NCBI RefSeq assembly: GCF_000758725.1
Contig: NZ_CP009428.1
Span: forward strand, 6,138,001 to 6,202,000
Direction: 5' to 3'
From: Paenibacillus odorifer
GTDB taxonomy: Bacteria > Bacillota > Bacilli > Paenibacillales > Paenibacillaceae
DNA length: 64,000 bases
Shown: one piece after another, positions 24,690 through 35,000 of the stretch
Layout: the number at the start of each line of letters is the position of its first letter
Numbering within the stretch: position 1 is the first letter of the stretch
Position numbers and translations under genes: made by a program
Notes under the pieces: model-generated
The model's database searches: none
Told to the model about the DNA's origin: nothing
The model's input: the letters and a program-made list of their open reading frames with translations, nothing else

Positions 24690-26768
24690 TTATTCAGCGC
24701 CTTTGTTCTTTGCAGCGATCTCTTCCGCAATGGATTTAGGAACTTCTTCATAGTGAGAAAGCTCCATTGAGAATACGCCACGTCCTTGTGTACCAGAACG
24801 AAGTGTTGTAGAGTATCCGAACATTTCGGAAAGAGGCACCTTAGCACGGATAATTTGCGCTCCACCACGGGAATCCATACCTTCGATACGGCCACGGCGG
24901 GAGTTCAGCATACCCATTACATCACCCATATATTCCTCAGGAACAGTTACTTCTACTTTCATGATTGGCTCAAGCAGGACAGGCTTACACTTGTCTTTAG
25001 CTGCTTTGAGTGCCATCGAACCGGCAATTTTAAATGCCATTTCGTTGGAATCGACATCATGATAAGAACCATCTACGATGGTAGCTTTAACGTCTACTAG
25101 CGGGAAGCCAGCAAGTACGCCGTTTTTCATTTGTTCTTCAATACCCGCAAGTGCAGGAGCGATGTACTCTCTAGGAACCGAGCCACCCACAACTTTACTT
25201 TCGAATTTGCTACCAGTACCTGGTTCGAGGGGTTCAAATTCAACCCATACGTGACCGTATTGACCACGACCACCAGATTGGCGTACAAATTTACCTTCGA
25301 CGCGAGCAGGTGCCTTGAACGTTTCGCGGTAAGCAACCTGTGGTTTACCCACATTGGTTTCTACTTTGAACTCACGACGCATACGGTCGATGATGATGTC
25401 CAAGTGAAGTTCACCCATACCAGCCAGGATTGTTTGGCCTGTTTCTTCATCAGTGTGAGCACGAAGAGTTGGATCCTCTTCAGTCAACTTTCCGAGAGCA
25501 ACGCCCATTTTATCTTGGTCAGCTTTAGTTTTTGGTTCAACAGCGATCTCGATAACTGGATCAGGGAAGTTCATTGATTCCAGAATTACTGGATTCTTCT
25601 CATCACACAGTGTATCACCTGTACTGGTATCTTTCAAACCAACAGCAGCTGCGATGTCGCCAGAATACACGATGGAAATTTCTTGACGGCTGTTCGCATG
25701 CATTTGAAGGATACGACCAATACGTTCACGCTTGTTCTTAGTTGCATTAACTACGTATGATCCGGACTCAAGTACGCCTGAGTAAACACGGAAGAACGTA
25801 AGTTTACCAACATAAGGGTCTGTCATGATTTTAAATGCCAAAGCTGCAAACGGCTCTTCATCCGAAGAGTGACGAACAGCTTCTGTACCGTCATCAAGAT
25901 GTCCAGTAATAGCTGGAACGTCAAGAGGAGATGGCAAGTAATCAACAACAGCATCCAGCATAAGCTGAATCCCTTTGTTTCGGTAGGAAGATCCAGCAAT
26001 TACAGGGAACAATTTAACTTCAACTACGCCTTTGCGAATTGCAGCTTTAATTTCCGGAATTGTAATTTCTTCGCCTTCCAAATACTTCATAGTCAGATCC
26101 TCATCAAGTTCAGCAACTTTCTCGATCAACTCGAGACGCAGCTCCTCAACTTTGGCCAAATATTCTTCCGGAATATCCGTTACTTCGATGTTTTGGCCCA
26201 GATCATCTCTGAACATGTGTGCTTTTTGCTCAACTAGGTCGATAATACCAGTGAAATCACTTTCTGCACCAATTGGCAATTGAATAGCAACTGCGTTGGC
26301 TTGAAGGCGATCACGCATAGTTTCGATTACGTTAAGGAAATCCGCACCGATAATGTCCATTTTGTTTACATATGCAATCCGGGGAACGTTATAACGGTCA
26401 GCCTGTCTCCATACGGTTTCAGACTGAGGCTCAACGCCCTCTTTTGCACTAAATACACCAACTGCCCCATCCAATACACGCAGGGAACGTTCAACTTCAA
26501 CAGTGAAGTCAACGTGTCCTGGGGTATCAATGATATTGATGCGGTGACCTTTCCACGCAGCAGTCGTAGCAGCGGACGTAATCGTGATTCCGCGCTCTTG
26601 TTCTTGCTCCATCCAGTCCATTGTAGCAGCACCCTCGTGAACTTCACCGATTTTGTGCGTACGGCCTGTATAGAAAAGAATCCGCTCTGTGGTAGTTGTT
26701 TTACCAGCATCAATATGCGCCATGATCCCGATGTTACGTGTATTTTTTAAGGAGAACTCTCTAGCCAT
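24690..26768 (-). CDS. fusA: Translation elongation factor G
   Basis: A 692-residue GTPase that drives translocation and ribosome recycling. G1 is AHIDAGKTTTTERIL, G3 DTPGHVDFTVEVERSL and G4 NKMD. Domain II, the SGGRGQYGHVWVEFEP segment of domain IV, and the C-terminal domain V are present. Length matches the Bacillus protein (692 aa). It lies 47 nt after rpsG and before tuf. Confidence 0.98.
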   Translation of the reverse strand: MAREFSLKNTRNIGIMAHIDAGKTTTTERILFYTGRTHKIGEVHEGAATMDWMEQEQERGITITSAATTAAWKGHRINIIDTPGHVDFTVEVERSLRVLDGAVGVFSAKEGVEPQSETVWRQADRYNVPRIAYVNKMDIIGADFLNVIETMRDRLQANAVAIQLPIGAESDFTGIIDLVEQKAHMFRDDLGQNIEVTDIPEEYLAKVEELRLELIEKVAELDEDLTMKYLEGEEITIPEIKAAIRKGVVEVKLFPVIAGSSYRNKGIQLMLDAVVDYLPSPLDVPAITGHLDDGTEAVRHSSDEEPFAALAFKIMTDPYVGKLTFFRVYSGVLESGSYVVNATKNKRERIGRILQMHANSRQEISIVYSGDIAAAVGLKDTSTGDTLCDEKNPVILESMNFPDPVIEIAVEPKTKADQDKMGVALGKLTEEDPTLRAHTDEETGQTILAGMGELHLDIIIDRMRREFKVETNVGKPQVAYRETFKAPARVEGKFVRQSGGRGQYGHVWVEFEPLEPGTGSKFESKVVGGSVPREYIAPALAGIEEQMKNGVLAGFPLVDVKATIVDGSYHDVDSNEMAFKIAGSMALKAAKDKCKPVLLEPIMKVEVTVPEEYMGDVMGMLNSRRGRIEGMDSRGGAQIIRAKVPLSEMFGYSTTLRSGTQGRGVFSMELSHYEEVPKSIAEEIAAKNKGAE

Positions 26769-26815
26769 GAAATGGATCTCCCTTCAAAATATAAGTTATT
26801 TGAATGACCTTAATC

Positions 26816-27286
26816 CTACCAACGGTAGTGAGCGAACGCTTTGTTTGCTTCAGCCATTTTGTGTGTATCTTCACGTTTCTTAACAGAAGCGCCTGTGTTG
26901 TTGGAAGCGTCGATGATCTCAGCCGCCAAACGCTCTTCCATAGTCTTCTCACCGCGGTTGCGAGAGTAGTTTACGAGCCAACGTAATCCCAGAGCAGTAC
27001 GTCTCTCTGGTTTAACCTCGATAGGTACTTGATAGTTAGCACCACCGACACGACGAGCTTTGACTTCCAAAACCGGCATGATATTCTTGATGGCAGCTTC
27101 GAAAACTTCCATCGGATCTTTACCCGTACGTTCTTCAATCAATTTGAATGAATTGTACAGAATGCTTTGAGCGACACCTCTTTTACCACCCAGCATAATG
27201 CGGTTAATCAAACGAGTAACCAACTTGCTATTATACAACGGATCTGGCAATACGTCTCTCTTTGTAACTGGACCTTTGCGTGGCAT
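26816..27286 (-). CDS. rpsG: 30S ribosomal protein S7
   Basis: A 156-residue 16S-binding initiator of 30S head assembly. It begins MPRKGPVTKRDVLPDPLYNS and contains VEVKARRVGGANYQVPIEV. The C-terminal AHYRW ending is typical. It lies 45 nt after rpsL and 47 nt before fusA. Confidence 0.97.
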   Translation of the reverse strand: MPRKGPVTKRDVLPDPLYNSKLVTRLINRIMLGGKRGVAQSILYNSFKLIEERTGKDPMEVFEAAIKNIMPVLEVKARRVGGANYQVPIEVKPERRTALGLRWLVNYSRNRGEKTMEERLAAEIIDASNNTGASVKKREDTHKMAEANKAFAHYRW

Positions 27287-27331
27287 GGATATCCCCCTTT
27301 CTTAAATGTTTATTATTCAGATATTGTTATC

Positions 27332-27751
27332 TTACTTCTTAGCTTTAGGACGTTTTGCACCGTATTTAGAACGAGCTTGCATCCGGTTAGCTACACCTGC
27401 TGTATCCAAAGCACCACGAACGATATGGTAACGAACCCCTGCAAGGTCCTTTACTTTACCTCCGCGAAGTAATACAACACTGTGCTCTTGTAAGTTATGT
27501 CCGATACCCGGGATATAAGCTGTTACCTCGAGACGGTTCGTCAAACGAACACGGGCATATTTACGAAGCGCTGAGTTTGGTTTACGTGGAGTCATTGTGC
27601 CTACACGAGTGCACACACCGCGTTTTTGCGGAGCGCTCAAATTTGTAGCCTCACGCTTGAGGGCGTTATACCCTTTTTGAAGAGCGGGAGATTTAGATTT
27701 TTCGATTTTGGCTTGACGGCCTTTACGAACCAATTGGTTAATTGTTGGCAT
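27332..27751 (-). CDS. rpsL: 30S ribosomal protein S12, with Arg at the streptomycin position
   Basis: A 139-residue decoding-centre protein. It begins MPTINQLVRKGRQAK and has the conserved KRGVCTRVGTMTP segment. The next motif reads TPRKPNSALRK, so residue 56 is Arg (codon CGT) where B. subtilis and E. coli have Lys. The second accuracy loop reads GGKVKDLAG rather than GGRVKDLPG, giving K99 and A104; K101 is kept. These positions are hot spots for streptomycin resistance and altered fidelity. The ATG at 27751 follows GGAAGGGGGT. A 7-bp inverted repeat lies in the leader (27789-27845). Confidence 0.97.
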   Translation of the reverse strand: MPTINQLVRKGRQAKIEKSKSPALQKGYNALKREATNLSAPQKRGVCTRVGTMTPRKPNSALRKYARVRLTNRLEVTAYIPGIGHNLQEHSVVLLRGGKVKDLAGVRYHIVRGALDTAGVANRMQARSKYGAKRPKAKK

Positions 27752-27788
27752 GTTGTTGCCACCCCCTTCCTGAAATGATAGTCGATTT

Positions 27789-27845
27789 AAGAACTCTAAG
27801 CCCACAGACCCAGGCGGTTCATAAAAAGACAAATGAAAAGTTCTT
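27789..27845 (-). repeat. Long-loop inverted repeat before rpsL
   Basis: AAGAACT and AGTTCTT are perfect 7-nt complements separated by 43 nt, in the gap between rplGB and rpsL. A leader structure is possible, but no known family was recognised. Confidence 0.3.
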
Positions 27846-27884
27846 GCCGCTGGTGTTCACCCCAGTACAAAAACATTTCTGTAG

Positions 27885-28136
27885 CTATTGTTTTAAGACG
27901 GCTGCCATCGCAGCGCCAACTTCTATTCCGCAGGCCTTGCCCAAATTCAGCATCGTATCCACATATGTGATCTTAACACCTTGTTTGTTACAAAGCAAAA
28001 CTATCCTGGAAGTAAGCCTTTGATCTCCGTCCTCTGCCACATAGACTTCTGCGGCTAGGCCCAACTCTACCGCCTTGACGGTTTGTTTGGTACCGATCTT
28101 GACCTGAGCATCCTGTAGTCCTCTATCATCAGTCAT
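27885..28136 (-). CDS. rplGB: L7Ae/L30e-family RNA-binding protein (YbxF/RplGB)
   Basis: An 83-residue L7Ae-family protein, which in Bacillus binds kink-turn RNA and associates with ribosomes. Typical features are VKIGTKQTVKAVELGLAAEV at the N-terminus and ITYVDTMLNLGKACGIEVGA near the end. The start at 28136 (MTDDRGLQ) follows TTGGAGG at 8 nt; a TTG-initiated frame upstream overlaps this site. It heads the str cluster, between rpoC and rpsL, exactly as ybxF does in B. subtilis, and has its own promoter at 28189-28217. Confidence 0.93.
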   Translation of the reverse strand: MTDDRGLQDAQVKIGTKQTVKAVELGLAAEVYVAEDGDQRLTSRIVLLCNKQGVKITYVDTMLNLGKACGIEVGAAMAAVLKQ

Positions 28137-28188
28137 TCTCTTTACCTCCAATGAACAAGGATAACATGGCTACTCACGCACCTTAGAC

Positions 28189-28217
28189 ATTTTAGCATTA
28201 TCAATAGATGGTGTCAA
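28189..28217 (-). promoter_or_regulatory. Sigma-A promoter of the str cluster
   Basis: Perfect TTGACA, 17-nt spacer, TAAAAT on the minus strand. It lies about 50 nt before rplGB and probably drives rplGB-rpsL-rpsG-fusA and, at least partly, tuf. Confidence 0.85.
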
Positions 28218-28261
28218 GAAATTCAGCAACAATTTTTATAGAAATTATACACAGCAGAACA

Positions 28262-28295
28262 CTCATGCCACACCTATGAGTAGGTATGACATGAG
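28262..28295 (-). terminator. Hairpin after rpoC, weak terminator or processing site
   Basis: CTCATG-t-CATACCTA / TAGGTGTG-g-CATGAG forms a long near-perfect stem 22 nt after the rpoC stop. No T tract follows on the minus strand. It may be an RNase III site or 3'-end stabiliser rather than an intrinsic terminator. Confidence 0.5.
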
Positions 28296-28316
28296 CACAC
28301 TACCATGATTGCTAAT

Positions 28317-31300
28317 TTATTCAGCAGGAACCGTCTCTAATGATTCAAGTTCGCTTTCTGCATTTGGATCACTTAGCTTAACGTTACGGTAACGGTTCAT
28401 CCCAGTACCTGCAGGAATCAACTTACCGATAATAACATTTTCTTTAAGTCCAAGCAACTTATCTACTTTACCTTTGATAGCAGCGTCTGTTAGGACACGA
28501 GTAGTTTCTTGGAATGATGCAGCTGACAAGAAGGAATCAGTTTCAAGAGACGCCTTGGTAATACCGAGCAAGACTGGTTTAGCAACAGCAGGCTCTTTAC
28601 CAGACAAAATAGCTTCCTTGTTAGCACCTTCGTACTCATGAATATCCGCAAATGCACCTGGCAACAGACTTGTGTCACCTGCGTCAATGATACGGATCTT
28701 CCGAAGCATTTGCTTGATCATAACTTCAATGTGCTTATCATTGATCTCAACGCCTTGGTTACGGTATACACGCTGTACTTCTTGCAGAATGTAGTTTTGT
28801 ACCCCACGGATCCCTTTGATACGCAGCATTTCTTTAGGGTCAATCGAACCGTCTGTCAGCTCATCGCCGGCTTCGATTTCTTGGCCTTCGCTAACACGTA
28901 GACGTGAACCATAAGTTATGGAATAAGTCTTGGATTCTGCTTCACCTTGAACCTCGATTTCGCGACGGTCTTTGGTTTCACGGATTTCCTTGATTACGCC
29001 ATCGATCTCACTGATTGTAGCTTGACCTTTAGGGTTACGAGCTTCAAACAACTCCTGAATACGCGGCAAACCTTGAGTGATGTCATCACCGGCAACACCG
29101 CCGGTATGGAACGTACGCATTGTAAGCTGGGTTCCTGGTTCACCGATAGATTGTGCGGCAATAATACCAACTGCTTCACCAATCTCAACGTGTTTACCAG
29201 TTGCCAAGTTACGTCCGTAACATTTCTTACAAACACCATGACGGGCACGGCAGCTCAGTACAGAACGAATTTGCAGCTTAGTTACACCTGCGTTTACAAT
29301 TGCCTCCGCTTTATCGGAGTCAATCAAATCATTGCGGTGAACAATGATTTCGCCTGTTTCTGGGTGACGAACAGTTTCGAAGCAGTAACGACCTTCAATA
29401 CGGTCATACAGATCCTCGATAACCTCTTTACCATCCTGAATACGACTAACTGTGAAGCCTTTATCGGTTCCACAATCTTCTTCACGGACAATAACGTCCT
29501 GGGCAACGTCAACAAGACGACGTGTCAGATACCCTGAGTCAGCGGTACGAAGTGCGGTATCGGCAAGACCTTTACGCGCTCCGTGAGTGGAGATAAAGTA
29601 CTCCAAGACGGTAAGACCTTCACGGAAGTTCGCCTTGATTGGCAATTCGAAAATCCGACCTGAAGGTGTTGCCATCAGACCACGCATACCACCCAGCTGA
29701 GTGATCTGCGATTTGTTACCACGCGCTTTAGAGTCAACCATGAGCATGATAGAGTTGAAACGGTCCATCGACTTAAGCAGGATGTTCGTAAGATCATCCT
29801 TAGTCTTCGACCAGATCTCAATAACACGGTCATACCGTTCGTCATTGGTGATCAAACCACGGCGATATTGGTTAGCAACCACATCAACCTTAGCTTCAGA
29901 CTCTTTCAGGATGGTAACCTTTTCCTCAGGAACAATAACGTCCGACACGGCAACTGTAACACCAGAACGTGTGGAGTAAGTGAATCCGAGCTGTTTAATT
30001 TTATCCAAAATCATAGAAGTTTTGGTTGTGTGATAAGTTTCAAAACAACGAGCAATTATCAGACCCAGATATTCTTTACCTACAGCACTGGCTTCTGGAG
30101 CGGATTCAATCAGCTCGCGAATGTTCGCGCCTTTTTCGTAGATAAAGTATTTCTCTGGTGTGCCGTGCAGCAAGTTGGTTTTGGTTGCTTCGTTGATATA
30201 AGGGAAACTACTTGGGTAGATTTCATTAAAGATGATCTTACCGATCGTAGTAATCAACATTGCATTTTGTTGTTCTTCCGTAAAGCATGTTTTGCCAAGT
30301 GCTTTAGCCGGAATAGCAACACGAGCATGAAGTCCTGCAGTTCCGCGTTGGTAAGCTGATACAGCTTCGTTAACGGTACGCAGAATCATACCACTACCCT
30401 TTTCTTCCTTGTTATCCATGGTCAAGTAGAAAGTACCAAGGACCATATCCTGGGAAGGTGTTACAACTGGCTTACCGTCTTTAGGGTTCAAGATATTACC
30501 AGATGCAAGCATGAGAATGCGTGCTTCCGCTTGAGCTTCTGCAGACAGAGGAACGTGCACCGCCATTTGGTCACCGTCAAAGTCGGCATTGTACGCCGTA
30601 CATACGAGTGGGTGAAGACGAATAGCATGACCTTCCACCAAAATCGGTTCAAATGCTTGAATACCGAGACGGTGAAGTGTTGGTGCGCGGTTTAGAAGCA
30701 CTGGGTGTTCTCTAATTACTTCTTCGAGTACATCCCAAACTTCAGGACTTACGCGTTCAACTTTACGTTTCGCGCTCTTTATGTTGTGGGCAAGGCCCTT
30801 ATTAACCAATTCTTTCATAACAAAAGGCTTGAACAATTCTAGCGCCATTTTCTTAGGAAGTCCGCACTGATACATCTTGAGGTACGGTCCTACAACGATA
30901 ACGGAACGTCCAGAGTAGTCAACCCGTTTACCGAGCAAGTTCTGGCGGAAACGTCCTTGTTTACCTTTCAGCATATGGCTGAGCGATTTAAGTGGACGGT
31001 TACCAGGACCGGTTACCGGACGTCCCCGACGGCCGTTATCGATGAGAGCATCGACAGCTTCCTGGAGCATCCGTTTCTCGTTCTGCACGATAATGTCAGG
31101 AGCACCGAGATCAAGCAGTCTTTTCAGACGGTTGTTCCGGTTAATAACACGGCGATAGAGATCATTCAAATCGGACGTAGCAAAACGGCCACCATCCAAC
31201 TGAACCATCGGACGAAGCTCCGGAGGAATAACCGGAAGAACATCCATGATCATCCAATCAGGCTTGTTGCCGGAGTTACGGAATGCTTCAATGACTTCCA

Positions 31301-31928
31301 GACGTTTGATCGCCCGGTTACGGCGTTGGCCTTGGGCCGTACGCAGTTCTTCTTTGAGGAATTCCAGCTCTTTATCGATGTCGATATCTTGAAGAAGCTT
31401 TTTAACAGCTTCAGCACCCATGCCGGCTTGGAACCCGTAACCGTATTTTTCACGGTAGCTACGATATTCTTTCTCGGACAGAAGTTGTTTCTTTTCCAGT
31501 GGAGTTTCACCTGGATCCGTTACAACATAAGATGCGAAATAGATAATTTCTTCAAGTGATCTTGGAGACATATCTAGTGCAAGCCCCATGCGGCTTGGGA
31601 TACCTTTGAAATACCAGATATGAGATACCGGAGCAGCCAATTCAATGTGACCCATACGTTCACGACGAACTTTAGCACGGGTAACCTCAACGCCACAACG
31701 GTCGCAGACTACGCCCTTATAACGGACACGTTTGTATTTACCGCAATGACATTCCCAGTCTTTTTGTGGTCCAAAGATACGCTCACAGAAAAGACCCTCT
31801 TTTTCCGGTTTCAATGTACGATAGTTAATGGTTTCCGGTTTCTTAACTTCTCCGCGGGACCATGAACGAATCTTCTCCGGAGAAGCGAGTCCGATTTTCA
31901 TAAATTCAAAATTGTTAACGTCCAACAA
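28317..31928 (-). CDS. rpoC: RNA polymerase beta' subunit
   Basis: A 1203-residue catalytic subunit. The magnesium site is in AYNADFDGDQMAVHVP at about residue 450. The N-terminal zinc ribbon CHCGKYKRVRYKGVVCDRCG and the second site CRARHGVCKKCYG are intact, as are the bridge and trigger segments (GEPGTQLTMRTFHTGGVAG). Length equals that of Bacillus (1199 aa) within a few residues. The start is TTG at 31928, giving MLDVNNFEFMKIGLAS as in Bacillus, 8 nt after AGGAGG. It is cotranscribed with rpoB; a hairpin lies in the 116-nt spacer. Confidence 0.98.
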   Translation of the reverse strand: MLDVNNFEFMKIGLASPEKIRSWSRGEVKKPETINYRTLKPEKEGLFCERIFGPQKDWECHCGKYKRVRYKGVVCDRCGVEVTRAKVRRERMGHIELAAPVSHIWYFKGIPSRMGLALDMSPRSLEEIIYFASYVVTDPGETPLEKKQLLSEKEYRSYREKYGYGFQAGMGAEAVKKLLQDIDIDKELEFLKEELRTAQGQRRNRAIKRLEVIEAFRNSGNKPDWMIMDVLPVIPPELRPMVQLDGGRFATSDLNDLYRRVINRNNRLKRLLDLGAPDIIVQNEKRMLQEAVDALIDNGRRGRPVTGPGNRPLKSLSHMLKGKQGRFRQNLLGKRVDYSGRSVIVVGPYLKMYQCGLPKKMALELFKPFVMKELVNKGLAHNIKSAKRKVERVSPEVWDVLEEVIREHPVLLNRAPTLHRLGIQAFEPILVEGHAIRLHPLVCTAYNADFDGDQMAVHVPLSAEAQAEARILMLASGNILNPKDGKPVVTPSQDMVLGTFYLTMDNKEEKGSGMILRTVNEAVSAYQRGTAGLHARVAIPAKALGKTCFTEEQQNAMLITTIGKIIFNEIYPSSFPYINEATKTNLLHGTPEKYFIYEKGANIRELIESAPEASAVGKEYLGLIIARCFETYHTTKTSMILDKIKQLGFTYSTRSGVTVAVSDVIVPEEKVTILKESEAKVDVVANQYRRGLITNDERYDRVIEIWSKTKDDLTNILLKSMDRFNSIMLMVDSKARGNKSQITQLGGMRGLMATPSGRIFELPIKANFREGLTVLEYFISTHGARKGLADTALRTADSGYLTRRLVDVAQDVIVREEDCGTDKGFTVSRIQDGKEVIEDLYDRIEGRYCFETVRHPETGEIIVHRNDLIDSDKAEAIVNAGVTKLQIRSVLSCRARHGVCKKCYGRNLATGKHVEIGEAVGIIAAQSIGEPGTQLTMRTFHTGGVAGDDITQGLPRIQELFEARNPKGQATISEIDGVIKEIRETKDRREIEVQGEAESKTYSITYGSRLRVSEGQEIEAGDELTDGSIDPKEMLRIKGIRGVQNYILQEVQRVYRNQGVEINDKHIEVMIKQMLRKIRIIDAGDTSLLPGAFADIHEYEGANKEAILSGKEPAVAKPVLLGITKASLETDSFLSAASFQETTRVLTDAAIKGKVDKLLGLKENVIIGKLIPAGTGMNRYRNVKLSDPNAESELESLETVPAE

Positions 31929-31962
31929 GGAGCAACCCTCCTTAACCTAATCCTGATTTAGT

Positions 31963-32009
31963 ACCGCTTTACCCTCTTCTGACTGTTACATCAAAAGAGG
32001 GCGTGCGGT
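31963..32009 (-). promoter_or_regulatory. Hairpin in the rpoB-rpoC spacer
   Basis: Outer ACCGC/GCGGT and inner CCCTCTT/AAGAGGG arms form a 12-bp interrupted stem with a 16-nt loop. It has no U tract on the minus strand. It probably marks RNA processing or balances beta and beta' synthesis. Confidence 0.45.
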
Positions 32010-32044
32010 CCTTTATAAAATGGAACTTTTAAGCTCCAGCTTGA

Positions 32045-35000
32045 TTATTCTACTCCGACTTCTGAACCTTCTAAATTGAGGCTTAGTTTGTCGCCTGACG
32101 TCTCGTCCTCATCGTCCAATTCTCTCATTTCAATTTCCTGCTCGTCACCGCTAAGAATCTTAACATCCATACCCAGGGACTGCAGTTCTTTGATCAATAC
32201 CTTGAACGACTCAGGAACACCTGGTTCCGGTACATTTTCACCTTTGACAATGGATTCGTACGTCTTCACGCGACCAACCACGTCATCGGATTTCACGGTC
32301 AAAATTTCTTGCAATGTATATGCAGCACCGTAAGCTTCAAGCGCCCACACTTCCATCTCCCCGAAACGCTGTCCACCAAATTGAGCTTTACCACCCAATG
32401 GTTGTTGCGTAACTAGTGAGTAAGGTCCTGTTGAACGGGCGTGAATCTTATCATCAACCATGTGCGCCAGTTTGATCATGTGCATGACACCAACAGTAAC
32501 TTCACGTTCGAAGCGTTCACCTGTACGGCCATCATACAGTACAGTCTTACCATTACGCTGCATACCTGCTTCTTCCATCGTATCAAACACGTCGTACTCA
32601 CGCGCTCCGTCAAATACCGGCGTTGCAATGTGAATTCCCAGACGCAATGCGGCCATACCAATATGGACCTCAAGCACCTGTCCGATGTTCATACGAGAAG
32701 GAACGCCCAGAGGGTTAAGAACAACCTGTACTGGCGTACCGTCCGGAAGGAACGGCATATCTTCTTCTGGCAGGATACGGGCAACGACACCCTTGTTACC
32801 GTGACGTCCGGCCATCTTGTCACCCTCAGAAATCTTACGTTTCTGAGCGATGTAGACACGAACCAATTGATTTACACCAGGAGGCAGCTCATCGCCGTTC
32901 TCACGTGTAAAGACTTTAACGTCCACGATAATACCATCACTACCATGAGGAACGCGTAAAGAGGTATCCCGTACTTCACGAGCTTTCTCACCAAAGATAG
33001 CGTGCAGGAGACGTTCTTCTGCTGTCAGTTCAGTCACACCCTTAGGAGTAACCTTACCAACCAGAATGTCACCAGCGCTGATTTCCGCACCAATACGGAT
33101 GATTCCGCGCTCATCAAGATTGCGCAGAGCTTCTTCGCCGACGTTCGGAATATCGCGCGTAATTTCTTCAGGTCCCAGTTTAGTGTCGCGAGCTTCAGAT
33201 TCGTATTCTTCGATATGAATCGAAGTATATACATCTTCCTTAACCAGCTTTTCACTTAACAGGATCGCATCCTCGTAGTTATAACCTTCCCAAGTCATGA
33301 ACGCAACGACTACGTTACGGCCAAGAGCAAGTTCGCCCATTTCTGTGGAAGGACCGTCTGCCAGGATATCACCTTTCTTAACAATGTCCCCTCTTTTAGC
33401 TAGAGGACGTTGGTTAATACAGGTACCTTGGTTAGAACGCATAAATTTGTGTAATTTATATTTAACGATATCGCCTTTAACTTCCTTGCCTTCGACAGTC
33501 TCAACGCGACGCAGCCAAATTTCATTAGCTGAAGAACGTTCGATAATACCGTCATACTTGGAAACGATACATACGCCAGAATCCTTAGCGGATTTATGTT
33601 CCATCCCTGTTCCGACCAGCGGAGCTTTTGGAATTAGAAGCGGAACGGCTTGACGTTGCATGTTAGATCCCATCAGTGCGCGGTTGGAGTCATCGTTCTC
33701 AAGGAACGGAATGAGCGCCGTAGCGACAGATACAACCTGTTTAGGCGAAACATCCATGTAATCGACACGATTACTTGGCATCGTTGTAATGTTGTCTGAG
33801 TCTTTGTTGTAACGAACGATTACCATGTCTTCTTTAAAGGTGCCATCTTCTTCGATCAACACGTTAGCCTGAGCAACTACATAATTATCTTCCTCATCAG
33901 CAGTCAGATAGTCAATTTGCTCAGTCACCTTACCAGTCTTCGGATCCACCCAACGATACGGAGCTTCAATAAAGCCGTATTCATTGATGCGGGCAAAGGT
34001 GGACAAGGAGTTGATCAACCCGATGTTTGGACCTTCCGGCGTTTCAATTGGACACATCCGACCGTAGTGACTGTGATGGACGTCACGAACTTCAAAGCCC
34101 GCGCGTTCACGTGTCAAACCACCAGGTCCGAGGGCGGACAGACGACGTTTATGCGTAAGTTCCGCAAGCGGGTTCGTCTGATCCATAAATTGAGACAGCT
34201 GGGAGCTACCGAAGAACTCTTTAATAGACGCGATGACCGGACGAATGTTGATCAGAGCCTGAGGCGTAATCGCATTAGCATCCTGAATCGACATTCTTTC
34301 ACGTACAACACGTTCCATCCGGGACAAACCGATACGGAACTGATTCTGCAAGAGTTCACCTACAGAACGCAGACGACGGTTACCCAAGTGGTCGATATCA
34401 TCGGTATTGCCAATTCCGTGAAGCAAATTAATAAAGTAGCTGATTGAGGATATAATATCAGCTTGAGTAATATGCTTAACAGATTTGTCGATGTTGCCGT
34501 TAGCGATCAGCTTAATAACCCGGCCTTCTTCAATTGGCGAGAATACGTCAATTGTTTGAAGAGGAATATCTTCGCTGTCCATAACTCCGCCAGTAACGCG
34601 GTAGTTTTTAAAGGCAACATTTTTTTCGAAATATGGAATCAATTCATCAAGCAATCTACGATCGACCATTTGGCCGGATTCTGCCAGGATTTCTCCAGTA
34701 GAGTCATCAACCAAAGGCTGAGCAAGACGTTGATTGAAAAGACGGTTCTTAATGTGTAGCTTTTTATTGATTTTGTAACGGCCTACGTTAGCTAGGTCGT
34801 AGCGTTTTGGATCAAAGAAACGCGCAACCAGCAAACTTTTGGCATTGTCTAGTGTCGGCGGTTCGCCCGGACGCAAACGCTCATAAATCTCAATAAGCGC
34901 CTTCTCCGTGGAGTCCGTGTTGTCTTTATCCAGCGTATTGCGAATATATTCATCATTGCCAAGCAATTCCAGAATTTCGGCATCACTACCGAAACCGAGA

